Source: Loktanella sp. S4079 (GTDB lineage: Bacteria > Pseudomonadota > Alphaproteobacteria > Rhodobacterales > Rhodobacteraceae). Taken from it: a stretch of DNA of 64,000 nt. The stretch lies in contig NZ_JXYE01000006.1 in assembly GCF_000967725.1 (NCBI RefSeq), forward strand, positions 124,001 through 188,000. Reading direction: 5' to 3'. Positions 8,765 to 17,549 of the stretch are shown here, piece by piece. The position numbers were made by a program, and so were the translations under genes. The notes below the pieces were generated by a model. The model saw only the letters and a list, made by a program, of their open reading frames with translations. It made no database searches and was not told the DNA's origin. Each line of letters opens with the position of its first letter. The first letter of the stretch is position 1.

Positions 8765-10654
8765 TTAGCGCTGGGGCATGCCTTTGGGACGGGTCAATCG
8801 TTTCTGGGCAGCAATGCGGAATGGCGCATTGGGTGCACCGTAACCGTCATAGTCCTTGATCCGTTGAACAATTTCAAAGAACTGCCCGCCTGCAAAGGGT
8901 TCACTGTAAATTTGATAGAAGGCACCGTTGTCGTCTTGGTCATATAGGATGTTGAGATCTTGCATCTTTTTGACCTGTTCATCAGTCAGCCCAAACCGCG
9001 CTTGCAGGTCGTTGTAGTAGTTCCCCGTCATACTGAGCGATTTGAAGCCCAAATTGGTGATCGCCGCGGCGGTTGCAAAGATATCATTTGTCGCAAAGGC
9101 AACGTGTTGCACCGCGCCGCCATAGCTATCTGCAAGAAACTGGCCCGCCAATGTCCGGTGGGTCTCGGCACCATTGAGAGTGATACGTGCGGTGCCTGCG
9201 GTTGCTTTGATCGCTTGGCTTCGTACCAGCCCGTCTGGGTCAACAACATCGACCATTGGGGTGCGTTGCATGTCAAACAGCGAGGTATAGAACAACGACC
9301 AGCTGAGCATTTCGTCGTAGTTCATCGTCTCGGCGAGGTGATCGACCGCGACGAGGCCCGCGCCATTATGCGGAGCCGTCTCATTGTTGTTAAATTCAGT
9401 TGACCAAACATTTGCGAGGTCACCGCTATCGTCAATGAAATGCATGACGCTACCGCCGACGCTTCGGATTGCCGGAATGTCCAATTCACCCGGTCCGATG
9501 GGCTGCGCATGTGTTGCAGCGCCTAGCATTTGGGCGCGCGTTGCTGTGGCTTCGGCGTCGGAAACTTTCAATCCAACATCGCAGACAGCGGTGCCATGGC
9601 TGACATAGGCGACATGCGCAAAGCCGGTGGTTTCTTGGTTCAAAATGATCCGAATGTCGCCCTGCTGCCATAGCGCGACCTTTTTCGAGATGTGATTGCC
9701 AACGTGGGCAAACCCCATGGATTGCAGCAAATTGGAGAGCGCTTTGGCCTCTTGGTCGCGGGTCGCGAATTCGATGAACGATACCCCGTCAACGCCGATG
9801 CGCGGGGGGAGCTGTGGCACACCAATCTTGATGTCAGGTTCTGCCCTTTGGACGTCATCCATCAAGGCAACCAATGAGCGATACCCATCGCGCGCCAAAC
9901 CAGAAGGGCGCCCACCGCGGAATTGGTCGTTGAAAATCTCGAGGCTGATTGGCCCATCATAACCGGTGGCGGCTACGGCGCGCATGAAATCAGTGACGGG
10001 CAGGTCCCCTTCGCCGGGCATGTTCCGAAAATGCCGCGACCAATAGAGCAGGTCCATGTCGATCAACGGGGCATCAGCGAGTTGCACAAAAAAGATTTTA
10101 TCCGAAGGAATGCGACGGATGGTATCGGGATCGATTTTGCGCGCCAAACTGTGAAAACTATCCAGTATGATGCCAATATTTGGATGATCGGCGCGGCGTA
10201 CAATTTCCCACGCATCGCGGTGATCGTTCACATGTCGCCCCCAAGCAAGGGCTTCGAAGCCGACCCGCAGATTTTGCGCTGCTGCGAGTTCACCAAGCGC
10301 TGCAAAATCATCTGCGGCGCGGTCGATACCGCCTACTGCATTTGGGTGCACAGATGAACAAACCAGCATTAGGTCTGTGCCAAGCTCGCACATTGTGTCG
10401 AATTTGTATTTTGCCCGATCAAAGGCCCGTTGGCGGGCCGTGCCGGTCAGCCCTTCGAAGTCGCGGAATGGCTGAAATAGCGATACTTCAAGTCCGTGAT
10501 CGCGGATCAGGTTGCCAATTTCGCGTGGGGTGCCGGTGTCGGCGATGAAGTCTTGTTCAAAGATTTCGATCCCGTCGAAACCCGCTTTGGCAATCGCGTC
10601 AAGTTTTTCGCGTAGGCTGCCAGATATGGATACGGTGGCAATAGACGTTTTCAT
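8765..10654 (-). CDS. quiC: 3-dehydroshikimate dehydratase, QuiC type (TIM barrel fused to HPPD-like domain)
   Basis: A 629-residue two-domain enzyme. The N-terminal TIM barrel (residues 1 to ~270) carries metal ligands at E134 (GFEALAW), D165 (LDSFHSL), Q191 (VQLAD) and E239 (SLEIFND), the positions I recall for Pseudomonas QuiC1. The C-terminal part (~285-629) is a vicinal-oxygen-chelate domain like 4-hydroxyphenylpyruvate dioxygenase, with VDHLAE, VQHVAF and FFEIVQR. It converts 3-dehydroshikimate to protocatechuate. The ATG at 10654 overlaps the stop of the shikimate dehydrogenase gene (ATGA). A longer reading from 10729 would run back into that gene and lacks homology. Its place with aroE and a TTT importer points to catabolic use of quinate or shikimate. 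Confidence 0.9.
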   Translation of the reverse strand: MKTSIATVSISGSLREKLDAIAKAGFDGIEIFEQDFIADTGTPREIGNLIRDHGLEVSLFQPFRDFEGLTGTARQRAFDRAKYKFDTMCELGTDLMLVCSSVHPNAVGGIDRAADDFAALGELAAAQNLRVGFEALAWGRHVNDHRDAWEIVRRADHPNIGIILDSFHSLARKIDPDTIRRIPSDKIFFVQLADAPLIDMDLLYWSRHFRNMPGEGDLPVTDFMRAVAATGYDGPISLEIFNDQFRGGRPSGLARDGYRSLVALMDDVQRAEPDIKIGVPQLPPRIGVDGVSFIEFATRDQEAKALSNLLQSMGFAHVGNHISKKVALWQQGDIRIILNQETTGFAHVAYVSHGTAVCDVGLKVSDAEATATRAQMLGAATHAQPIGPGELDIPAIRSVGGSVMHFIDDSGDLANVWSTEFNNNETAPHNGAGLVAVDHLAETMNYDEMLSWSLFYTSLFDMQRTPMVDVVDPDGLVRSQAIKATAGTARITLNGAETHRTLAGQFLADSYGGAVQHVAFATNDIFATAAAITNLGFKSLSMTGNYYNDLQARFGLTDEQVKKMQDLNILYDQDDNGAFYQIYSEPFAGGQFFEIVQRIKDYDGYGAPNAPFRIAAQKRLTRPKGMPQR

Positions 10655-11502
10655 GCGGCTTCTCCGTGGGTGATCAGGTCGGCGCGTAGTTTTTCTTCGT
10701 CGATGGGTTGGCCCGAAAAATGGGTCCAAGCGTGGATACCTTGGTAAATAAAGAGTTCATATCCCGAGATGGTCTTGAGGCCGAGCATTCGCGCGTCTTG
10801 CAAAAATTGCGTGTTTACGGGTGTGTAAACAGCATCAAATGCCCATTGTGCCTGTGTCATTGCCTGTTTGGCCAGAGGCGTACCGCCGATCCCGTCCATC
10901 CCAACAGGTGAACCGTTCAGCAAGCCGTGCGCACCTTTGGCAGCCTGAGCTGCGTTGTCGAAGACCTTAACCGTTCGTTCACCGATGACTGCGCGCAGTT
11001 CAGCGGCAAGGGTTTCAGCCTTTTGCGGTTCGGTATCTACGAGGCGAATTTCTTGGGCACCAAGCGCAACAAGCCCAAAGGCGAGCGCGCGTCCGACACC
11101 CCCAGTACCAATCAAGCATGTAACGCCCGGTGCTAATTCTCCGCGTGCAGATTTATAGGCCGCGATGAATCCAGAATAATCGGTGTTCATCCCTTTTGGG
11201 CCGTCTTGGTCAAACAGTACTGTGTTAACGGCCCCAATGGCGCGGACCAGCGGGTCAGTGATGGTCACCTGTTGTGCCGCGCGGGTTTTGTAGGGGTATG
11301 TCACGTTCACCCCCCGATAACCATGATCAGGGCAGCGCTTAAAAATGTGGTCGAAATCTTGGCCCAGATCCTTTGGCACCAAGCGGTCATATTGCACTGT
11401 GATCCCGCGTTGACCACCGGCAAGCTGATGTAGCTGTGGTGAACGAGAGCCAGCGATATTATCGCCGATCAGGCCAAGTTTCAGATCTGGGCTAAGAGTC
11501 AT
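10651..11502 (-). CDS. Shikimate/quinate dehydrogenase (AroE/YdiB family)
   Basis: A 283-residue NAD(P)-dependent oxidoreductase acting between shikimate and 3-dehydroshikimate, or quinate and 3-dehydroquinate. Substrate-site residues are present: S-R-S at 19-21, NVTYPYK with K72, N93 and NTD with D108. The Rossmann loop is GTGGVGRA at 132-139, followed by 'IRLVDTEPQKAETLA', where the acidic residue at the end of strand two suggests NAD rather than NADP. The start overlaps the tctA stop (TAATG at 11500-11504) and the end overlaps quiC (ATGA). Sitting between a carboxylate importer and a dehydroshikimate dehydratase, it is most likely a catabolic enzyme rather than the biosynthetic AroE. Confidence 0.88.
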   Translation of the reverse strand: MTLSPDLKLGLIGDNIAGSRSPQLHQLAGGQRGITVQYDRLVPKDLGQDFDHIFKRCPDHGYRGVNVTYPYKTRAAQQVTITDPLVRAIGAVNTVLFDQDGPKGMNTDYSGFIAAYKSARGELAPGVTCLIGTGGVGRALAFGLVALGAQEIRLVDTEPQKAETLAAELRAVIGERTVKVFDNAAQAAKGAHGLLNGSPVGMDGIGGTPLAKQAMTQAQWAFDAVYTPVNTQFLQDARMLGLKTISGYELFIYQGIHAWTHFSGQPIDEEKLRADLITHGEAA

Positions 11503-13013
11503 TATGCGGACTTTCTTGATTTAAATATCCGCGCCTTTGCCCAGCCCCAAACAGGGGTTTGTGAGACAAAGATCAGGATCACGGATATGAACAACACGAG
11601 TGACAAAGGGCTGCTGAAGATACCTTCGAAAAAGCGCCCGAGATCTTCGCGTTCAGAGATGATCGCCCGTCGCCAGTTATCATCGAGCAGTCGCGACAGG
11701 ATCACGCCGAGAATGACCGGACCAAGCGGATAGCCATAGTGGCGCATAAAGTAGCCGAAAATTCCAAAGCCCAGCATCCAATACACATCGGTGATCGCGT
11801 TGTTTACGGCATAGGCGCCTACGATACTGAGCAGCAGGATTAATGGGATTAGTACGCTACGTGGCATCTCTACGATTTTGGTGAACAGCCGAATGCCCGT
11901 CAGCCCAAAGAAAACCATAAAGAAGTTGGCAAGCACCAGACAGCCAACGATGAACCAGAACATGTCGGGTTGATCAATCATCAGCATCGGACCGGGGTTC
12001 AGCCCGTGAATGAACAGTGCCCCAATCATGATGGCTGTTACTGCGTCACCGGGAATACCTAGTGTCATCATCGGGATGAACGCACCACCCACTGCCGCGT
12101 TATTGGCAGTTTCGGGGGCGACTAGCCCTTCCATTGCGCCGTCGCCAAAGGGCCGGGATGGATTTTTGGTGACGCGCTTGGCGTGGTCATAGGCCATTAG
12201 CGCGGCGATATCGCCGCCGGTGCCGGGCAGGGCACCAATGGTCACCCCAATGGTCGATGTTTGCAGCGAGAGCGGCAAGTGCTTTTTCACCGTGGAGAGC
12301 GAAGGCACAATCCGGCTGATTTTTTGGCGCACGGCGTCTTTGTCAACATGGTGGAGTTGGAGTAGCGCCTCGGATACACCAAACATTCCGATCATCACGG
12401 CGATGAATGAAATGCCCCCTTCAAGAAGCTGAAAGTCAAAGGTGAACCGTTCGGCAAAAGTCAGCGGGTCACGCCCGACAGCGCCGATTGTAATCCCCAG
12501 TGCACCTGCAAAGATACCTTTAACAAGCGACCCTTGGGACAAAGACCCAACAAGCAAGATACCCAAGATTGCCAGCAACATATAGTCACGCGGTTGGAAT
12601 TTGAGCGCAAAGTCCGAAACGAGCGGCGCGGCAAGCGCCAATACCCCAATGCCGACGAAACCACCGATAAAGGACATGACGGTCGTCACCCCGATCGCGG
12701 TGCCTGCTTCGCCTCTTTTGGCCATTGGATACCCATCCAGTGCCGTGGCAATTGCAGAGGGTGCACCCGGAATATTTAGCAAGATCGCAGTACGGGACCC
12801 CCCATAGACCCCGCCCATGTAGATCCCGATCATCAACGAGATCGCGGGATACACGTCCCATGAGAACGTAAAGGAAATCAGGATTGAGACGGCCATCGTG
12901 ACAGATAGTCCGGGGATGGCCCCCACATAGACCCCGGCAAATGTACCCAGCCCAACCAGTAGCAAAAGCTGCGGTTGCGTGAAGACGATCAAAAAATCTG
13001 CAAAGGCACTCAT
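11502..13013 (-). CDS. tctA: Tripartite tricarboxylate transporter, large membrane subunit TctA
   Basis: A 503-residue inner-membrane protein with about a dozen hydrophobic segments. TctA family blocks include 'GTFAGVYVGAIPGLSVTMAVSIL', 'YMGGVYGGSRTAILLNIPGAPSAIATALDGYPMAKRGEAG' split across positions ~70-115, and 'GALPGTGGDIAALMAYDHAKR'. The ATG at 13013 overlaps the tctB stop (ATGA); an upstream extension to 13121 would lie inside tctB and lacks homology. It forms the channel of a secondary, binding-protein-dependent carboxylate importer with TctB and TctC. The neighbouring QuiC and shikimate dehydrogenase suggest a hydroaromatic acid as the substrate, but this is inferred from context. Confidence 0.92.
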   Translation of the reverse strand: MSAFADFLIVFTQPQLLLLVGLGTFAGVYVGAIPGLSVTMAVSILISFTFSWDVYPAISLMIGIYMGGVYGGSRTAILLNIPGAPSAIATALDGYPMAKRGEAGTAIGVTTVMSFIGGFVGIGVLALAAPLVSDFALKFQPRDYMLLAILGILLVGSLSQGSLVKGIFAGALGITIGAVGRDPLTFAERFTFDFQLLEGGISFIAVMIGMFGVSEALLQLHHVDKDAVRQKISRIVPSLSTVKKHLPLSLQTSTIGVTIGALPGTGGDIAALMAYDHAKRVTKNPSRPFGDGAMEGLVAPETANNAAVGGAFIPMMTLGIPGDAVTAIMIGALFIHGLNPGPMLMIDQPDMFWFIVGCLVLANFFMVFFGLTGIRLFTKIVEMPRSVLIPLILLLSIVGAYAVNNAITDVYWMLGFGIFGYFMRHYGYPLGPVILGVILSRLLDDNWRRAIISEREDLGRFFEGIFSSPLSLVLFISVILIFVSQTPVWGWAKARIFKSRKSA

Positions 13014-13588
13014 GAAGTGGATCCCCCATTGGTGAGGTCGCGGAAAAACTGGATAAACTCTGCTTCGGGGACGATCCCGGCGGGCATCAATACGCTGAAC
13101 ACGATGCGGAAGATCAGCCAAATGACGATCAAACTGCCAAGCGACACTGTCGCGGTCCAGAGCAGGCTACGTTTCGCCAAAAGCTTGATCGCAATAAACA
13201 AAAACAGACCAGAGGTGGGAAGAAAGCCAAGCGGCTGCATCAATGCGCCGTAGATCACCAGCATCAGTGCAAACAGCAGAACCATTGGCGGCAGGATATC
13301 TTTGGCGAGCGTTTCGGCCCGATCCAGCGGGAGCTTTGCGGTTTTGAACAATACGATAGCCGCAGAGACCACCATCGCAAATGTCGCAGCGAGCGGAATA
13401 GAGCGCGGCGCAGATAGCCCATTGGGACCAAAGGGGTTTTCGATGCCATAGGCGCTGTGCAGTAGCCCGATACTCGCGAGTACGAGAAAGGCCGCAAAGA
13501 CAAGTTCGCCGGGCCGTCTTTGGTTGATTTCGCCGCCGGGTGTCGCGTCAGAGGTGCCATCATGATGTTCTGGGTCGATGTGGTCCAT
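13010..13588 (-). CDS. tctB: Tripartite tricarboxylate transporter, small membrane subunit TctB
   Basis: A 192-residue protein with four hydrophobic segments (LVFAAFLVLASIGLLHSAYG; PLAATFAMVVSAAIVLF; ILPPMVLLFALMLVIYGAL; and the paired FLPTSGLFLFIAIKLL / SLGSLIVIWLIFRIVFSVLM). The GFLPTSGLF block is typical of TctB. It is the poorly conserved small integral subunit that pairs with TctA. A GGGAGGAAACA ribosome site precedes the ATG at 13588, and the stop overlaps tctA. It is separated from tctC by a strong hairpin, so its expression may be lower than that of the binding protein. Confidence 0.87.
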   Translation of the reverse strand: MDHIDPEHHDGTSDATPGGEINQRRPGELVFAAFLVLASIGLLHSAYGIENPFGPNGLSAPRSIPLAATFAMVVSAAIVLFKTAKLPLDRAETLAKDILPPMVLLFALMLVIYGALMQPLGFLPTSGLFLFIAIKLLAKRSLLWTATVSLGSLIVIWLIFRIVFSVLMPAGIVPEAEFIQFFRDLTNGGSTS

Positions 13589-13615
13589 TGTTTCCTCCCA
13601 TGTATAGAATGAAAC

Positions 13616-13648
13616 GGGCGCCGCATTTCGCGTAGGAATGCGGCGCCC
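13616..13648 (-). terminator. Intercistronic hairpin between tctC and tctB
   Basis: GGGCGCCGCATT (13616-13627) and AATGCGGCGCCC (13637-13648) form a perfect 12-bp stem with a 9-base loop. On the minus strand it follows the tctC stop and precedes tctB, and is followed only by a weak T-rich stretch (GTTTCATTCT). It could act as a partial terminator or as an mRNA-stabilising end, making the binding-protein message more abundant than the membrane subunits, as is common in such transporters. Confidence 0.6.
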
Positions 13649-13686
13649 AATATTGGCAGTTGCCCCAAAAGGCGCTGCCAGGGAGA

Positions 13687-14688
13687 TTATTCTCCGGGGC
13701 GAGCGATCCCGAACTCTTCAGGGGATGCTTTGGTCAGACCAGCGTCTTGCAAGAGCCAAGCTGTGCCTTGCTGCCATTTGGTCAAGAAGGCGTCAGCCTC
13801 GTCACCGGAAATTGCCATCAATGAGAAGCCACGGTCTTGCATCAACTGCACGAAGTCGGGGTGCTGCGCGCCGGTGGCATATGCGTCTGACAGCGTCGCA
13901 ATCACGTCGTCAGGCGTACCTTTGGGAACGAACACGCCAAAGAATGGCCCCCATGGCAGGTAAGTGCTGTAGCCGTCGTTAAACTGAGTGACGTATGGCG
14001 CGTCAGGCAGTTGTGCGTTGGCTTCGGTGTCCATGATCGCGAGGACTTTCATGTTTCCGGCGCGGATACCTTCGATTGCGGCACCCAAAACGGCAGGCAT
14101 CACGTCGATAGCACCACCTTGCAGGCCAGTTAGCGCAGGGCCGTCGCCGTCATATGGCACGCTGGTGACATCTAATTCACCTTCGACGGCACCGATCATG
14201 GCGTTGACGACAGATGGCAGTCCGCCCGGCCCCGTAGAGCCGAATTTGACTTCACCGGGGTTTGCTTGGACGTATGCGATCATTTCCGCATAGTCGTTGA
14301 ATGGCGCGTCTGGGTGCGCGACCAGCACGGCGGTCCCGCGTGCAAGGATCGAAATTGGCACGAACTCGCTATAGTCTTTGTCGCCAAGTCCCATCACCTT
14401 GTAGAGCATCGGGTTTTCTGCGCCCATGAGCAGCGTGTAACCGTCTGCGGTGCTGCCAGCGACGTGGTTCAACGCGATTGCGCCTACAGCACCCGTCATG
14501 TTTTGCATCACAACAGTTCCGCCAAAAGCGGCTTCGGCATGGGGCGTGACTGAACGCATCACGGTGTCAGTTGACCCGCCAGCACCCCATTGGATGATAC
14601 CTTGGATTTCTTTTTCTGGATATTCTGCCACGGCTGTCGTGGCAGTCAGTGCCAATGCGCTCAACGCGCCTAGGATAATCTGCTTCAT
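13687..14688 (-). CDS. tctC: Tripartite tricarboxylate transporter substrate-binding protein TctC
   Basis: A 333-residue periplasmic binding protein of the Bug/TctC family. Signal peptide MKQIILGALSALALTATTAVA, then YPEKEIQGIIQWGAGGSTDTVMRSV, the family's hallmark N-terminal strand and phosphate-like loop. It continues with 'VVVMQNMTGAVGAIALNHVAG', 'FGSTGPGGLPSVVNAMIG' and 'VPYDGDGPALTGLQGGAIDVM'. The ATG at 14688 is supported by GGGAGGAGAACC just upstream; a longer frame from 14745 lacks such a site. The ligand is unknown but context suggests quinate, shikimate or a related cyclic carboxylic acid. Its upstream gap carries a candidate LysR box at 14798-14811. Confidence 0.92.
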   Translation of the reverse strand: MKQIILGALSALALTATTAVAEYPEKEIQGIIQWGAGGSTDTVMRSVTPHAEAAFGGTVVMQNMTGAVGAIALNHVAGSTADGYTLLMGAENPMLYKVMGLGDKDYSEFVPISILARGTAVLVAHPDAPFNDYAEMIAYVQANPGEVKFGSTGPGGLPSVVNAMIGAVEGELDVTSVPYDGDGPALTGLQGGAIDVMPAVLGAAIEGIRAGNMKVLAIMDTEANAQLPDAPYVTQFNDGYSTYLPWGPFFGVFVPKGTPDDVIATLSDAYATGAQHPDFVQLMQDRGFSLMAISGDEADAFLTKWQQGTAWLLQDAGLTKASPEEFGIARPGE

Positions 14689-14797
14689 GGTTCTCCTCCC
14701 TCGCAGTGATAGATATGTCGCCAATGAGATCGGCGATTGATGCACATTTGTCTGCGGTTTTCACCGCTTAACGTCAATTACCTCTTTGTCCATTTCA

Positions 14798-14811
14798 TTA
14801 ACGTGATGTTA
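14798..14811. promoter_or_regulatory. Candidate LysR-type operator upstream of tctC
   Basis: TTAACGTGATGTTA contains TAAC-N5-GTTA, a T-N11-A inverted repeat. It nearly matches TTAACCTGATGTTA at 15759-15772 (13 of 14 bases), upstream of the lysR gene itself. A weaker related copy, TTAACGTCAATTA, is at 14768-14780. The site lies 110 bp upstream of the tctC ATG and overlaps the 3' end of the lysR gene. Confidence 0.6.
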
Positions 14812-15735
14812 TTTCGTGGACTGGTTGTACGGCCCTTCGTTGATAGCGCGGGCCAGAGCGCGTTGAAACTGTTCAATAGTATACTCTGCAAAGCCGGACA
14901 GTACGCGGCCTTTCTTGCGCGAGACATAGATCTTGACGCGCACGTCTTCGGCGAGCGGTCGGCGCACCAGGCCGGGCATGTAGACCTCGGCAACAGAGAA
15001 TTCGTCGATCACAGCGACGCCCAGACCGTGACGCACCATGCTAATCAGGGTTTGTGCGAATCTCCCGCGCATTGCGTAATTGGGCAGGACATCGGCAATT
15101 TCGAATGGCTGGGCCAATAGCGCGCCATATGGGTCAGAGGGCCGAACACCGATGAGCGTTTCATTGGCGAGGTCTTTGGCCGATACGACATCTTGGTTAC
15201 ACAGCGCGTGACCTTCTGGCAGGACCGCGACAAGACGCCCTTCGGCGATTTCTTCGTTTTCGATGGCAGCATTTTCGACGGCTGAGCTCATGATCACAAA
15301 CTCACCCCGTTCGAGTAGGAGGTATTCGACCGTTTCTTCGATCTTTAGCATGTTCATATCGACAAAGAGGTCGTCATATCTGGCGCGGACCTGTTTCACG
15401 ACACGGGCGGCAATGAATTGCGCGATGGACGGTGCTGTCGCAAAGGCGAGCCGCACGTCTTCGCCCTTTTGCAAAGAGCCAACGGCGATCTGTAGGTTTT
15501 CGACGCCTTTATAGACCTCGCGGACTTGGTCGAACACGCGGGCGGCTTCGACGGACGGGGTGAAAAGCCCTGCTTTGCGTTCAAATAAGCGTATTCCTAG
15601 CGATTCTTCGGTATGTTTGACCAGACGGCTGATACCGGGCGCAGATACATTGAGCATATCAGCCGCGCCGCTGATTGTGCCCGTCATCATCACGGCGCGG
15701 ATGACTTCGATTTGCCTCAAGGTCATTTCAGACAT
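14809..15735 (-). CDS. LysR family transcriptional regulator
   Basis: A 308-residue regulator. The N-terminal winged helix-turn-helix reads 'TLRQIEVIRAVMMTGTISGAADMLNVSAPGISRLVKHTEESLGIRLFERK' in consecutive blocks over residues 4-55, followed by a periplasmic-binding-like effector domain with 'EDVRLAFATAPSIAQFIAARVV'. The ATG at 15735 follows an AGGAGG-like site (GGAGGCC); a longer frame to 15879 has no such support and would cross the divergent promoter. It lies between the tct operon, transcribed on the same strand, and the flavin dehydrogenase operon on the other. Both flanks carry the same T-N11-A motif, so it probably controls both in response to the imported acid. Confidence 0.9.
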   Translation of the reverse strand: MSEMTLRQIEVIRAVMMTGTISGAADMLNVSAPGISRLVKHTEESLGIRLFERKAGLFTPSVEAARVFDQVREVYKGVENLQIAVGSLQKGEDVRLAFATAPSIAQFIAARVVKQVRARYDDLFVDMNMLKIEETVEYLLLERGEFVIMSSAVENAAIENEEIAEGRLVAVLPEGHALCNQDVVSAKDLANETLIGVRPSDPYGALLAQPFEIADVLPNYAMRGRFAQTLISMVRHGLGVAVIDEFSVAEVYMPGLVRRPLAEDVRVKIYVSRKKGRVLSGFAEYTIEQFQRALARAINEGPYNQSTK

Positions 15736-15758
15736 GGTTATGGCCTCCTGCATGGATA

Positions 15759-15772
15759 TTAACCTGATGTTA
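15759..15772. promoter_or_regulatory. Candidate LysR-type operator in the lysR/flavin-dehydrogenase divergent region
   Basis: TTAACCTGATGTTA lies in the 119-bp gap between the lysR start (15735) and the flavin dehydrogenase start (15855). It contains TAAC-N5-GTTA and matches the site before tctC in 13 of 14 bases. Its position 24 bp from the lysR ATG suits autoregulation plus control of the divergent operon. Confidence 0.6.
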
Positions 15773-15854
15773 CGCAAAGACGCAAACAAGCATTTGACGT
15801 TATCTATCTCGCGCCCGAACATGCGTTTCGTCACTATGCGGGGAGGATTGCGCC

Positions 15855-17549
15855 GTGGCTGATGCAATACATGAGACATGCGATTTGTTGGTGGCCGGGT
15901 CGGGGGCGGCAGGGATGGCTGCAGCGATCACCGCGGCGCATCAAGGATTGCATGTTGTCGTTGTAGAAAAGGATAGCGTCATCGGTGGGACCACCGCGTG
16001 GTCCGGTGGCTGGATTTGGGCGCCGTGCAATGCAATCGCCAAAGCCAATGGCGTCACAGAAGATGTCAGCGCCCCGAGGCGCTATTTGAAATCTGTCTTG
16101 GGGGAAACTTTTAATCCAGAGCTTGTCGATGCGTTTTTGGCGGCTGCGCCCGAAATGGTGGCGTTTTTCGACACAAAAACCGCGCTGCAATTTGATGCGG
16201 GGCTGCACATTCCTGACACCTATGGGCATCTGCCCGGTGCCGGTATGGGGGGACGATCTGTCATTGCCCGACCATATGATGGTCGTGAATTAAAGGGCGA
16301 CATTGATCAGATGCGCCCGCCCTTGCCCGAGACGACTTTCTGGGGGCTGACCATTCAGGCGGGCCCCGATCTGAAGGCCTTTATGTCTGTGATGCGTTCG
16401 CCGCGTTCGGCGATTTACGTCAGCCAAAGAATTCTGCGACATCTCTGGGATTTGGCGTGGCACGGTCGCGCGATGCAACTGCGCAATGGCCAGGCGCTTG
16501 TTGGGCGGTTGCTGCGTTCAGCTTTGGACGCAGGTGTTGAAATCCGTACACGCACGATGATCACCGCATTAGAACAAGGCCCACAGGGCATTACTGGTGC
16601 ACAGCTATTGGGGCCAGAGGGCCGAACACAGATCCGCGCGCGATATGGTGTGGTGCTGGCGTGCGGCGGGTTCCCGAACGATAAAATCAGGCGTGCAGCG
16701 CAGTTTCCACATGCGCAAACGCACCGCTCGCTCGCGGTTAAGGCCGCGACAGGTGATGGGCTGAGGTTAGGCGCGTCCGCAGGGGGGCAACAGGTCAGTG
16801 ACTTTCCTGCACCGGGCGCGTGGTGTCCGGTGTCCGAGGTCAACTGGCCCGATGGAAGGCGCGGTGTATTTCCCCACATCATTGATCGTGGAAAGCCGGG
16901 CGTGATTGGCGTTTTGAGGTCTGGAAAACGGTTTTGCAACGAGGGGCTGGGCTATCACGACTATGTCACCGCCTTGTTCGATGCCACCGACCCCAAGGAA
17001 ACGCCCGAGTCATGGTTGATTTGTGATCATCGTTTCTTGCGGCGCTATGGATTGGGGATCGTACGACCCGCGCCAGTGCCGGTTCGCGCGTGGCTTCGGT
17101 CAGGGTATCTGAAGCGAGGACGCAGCATCGCCGCACTTGCACAGAGCTGCGGTATTGATGCTGGGGCTTTGGCGCAGACGATTGCAGAGTTCAACCGTGA
17201 TGCAACGCGCGGGATTGATCGCGCCTTTGGTCGGGGGACGTCGGCCTATATGCGATTGCAGGGGGATGCGCGGGCGCGTCCGAACCCTTGTTTAGCGCCA
17301 ATAGTTAAGGCCCCTTATTATGCTGTACGTGTCATACCCGGTAGTTTTGGCACCTTTGCTGGATTGAAAACCGATGGCCAGGCGCGGGTATTGAATGAAC
17401 ATGGAGCGGTGATCCCTGGCCTTTATGCAGCGGGCACTGACATGGCGAGCGTAATGGGCGGGCATTACCCCGCTGGTGGAATTAATTTGGGGCCCGCTCT
17501 GACCTTTGGGTTTGTGGCTGGGCGTCACGCTGCGGGGCAGAAACCATGA
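15855..17549 (+). CDS. FAD-dependent dehydrogenase, 3-ketosteroid dehydrogenase / fumarate-reductase flavoprotein type
   Basis: A 564-residue cytoplasmic flavoenzyme. The N-terminal dinucleotide fold reads DLLVAGSGAAGMAAAITAAHQG (residues ~10-31), then 'VVEKDSVIGGTTAWSGGWIWAP', a pattern of the KstD-like group. The C-terminus has 'FGTFAGLKTDGQARVL' and 'GHYPAGGINLGPALTFGFVAGRHAA', which closes the FAD site. Such enzymes introduce or reduce a carbon-carbon double bond next to a carbonyl. The GTG start at 15855 has GGAGG at 15841-15845. It shares a LysR-type promoter motif with the tct/quiC operon, so it may desaturate a cyclohexane-type carboxylic acid. The exact substrate is not readable from sequence. 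It overlaps the next gene by ATGA. Confidence 0.85.
   Translation: MADAIHETCDLLVAGSGAAGMAAAITAAHQGLHVVVVEKDSVIGGTTAWSGGWIWAPCNAIAKANGVTEDVSAPRRYLKSVLGETFNPELVDAFLAAAPEMVAFFDTKTALQFDAGLHIPDTYGHLPGAGMGGRSVIARPYDGRELKGDIDQMRPPLPETTFWGLTIQAGPDLKAFMSVMRSPRSAIYVSQRILRHLWDLAWHGRAMQLRNGQALVGRLLRSALDAGVEIRTRTMITALEQGPQGITGAQLLGPEGRTQIRARYGVVLACGGFPNDKIRRAAQFPHAQTHRSLAVKAATGDGLRLGASAGGQQVSDFPAPGAWCPVSEVNWPDGRRGVFPHIIDRGKPGVIGVLRSGKRFCNEGLGYHDYVTALFDATDPKETPESWLICDHRFLRRYGLGIVRPAPVPVRAWLRSGYLKRGRSIAALAQSCGIDAGALAQTIAEFNRDATRGIDRAFGRGTSAYMRLQGDARARPNPCLAPIVKAPYYAVRVIPGSFGTFAGLKTDGQARVLNEHGAVIPGLYAAGTDMASVMGGHYPAGGINLGPALTFGFVAGRHAAGQKP

Noticed and set aside
10651..11502. Calling the shikimate dehydrogenase the biosynthetic aroE
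   Set aside because: It is embedded between a carboxylate importer and a dehydroshikimate dehydratase under a LysR-type promoter, which points to catabolic use.
11502..13121. Upstream extension of tctA to 13121
   Set aside because: The extra 36 residues lie in the tctB coding region and are basic, low-complexity translation; ATG 13013 gives an ATGA overlap and a proper first helix.
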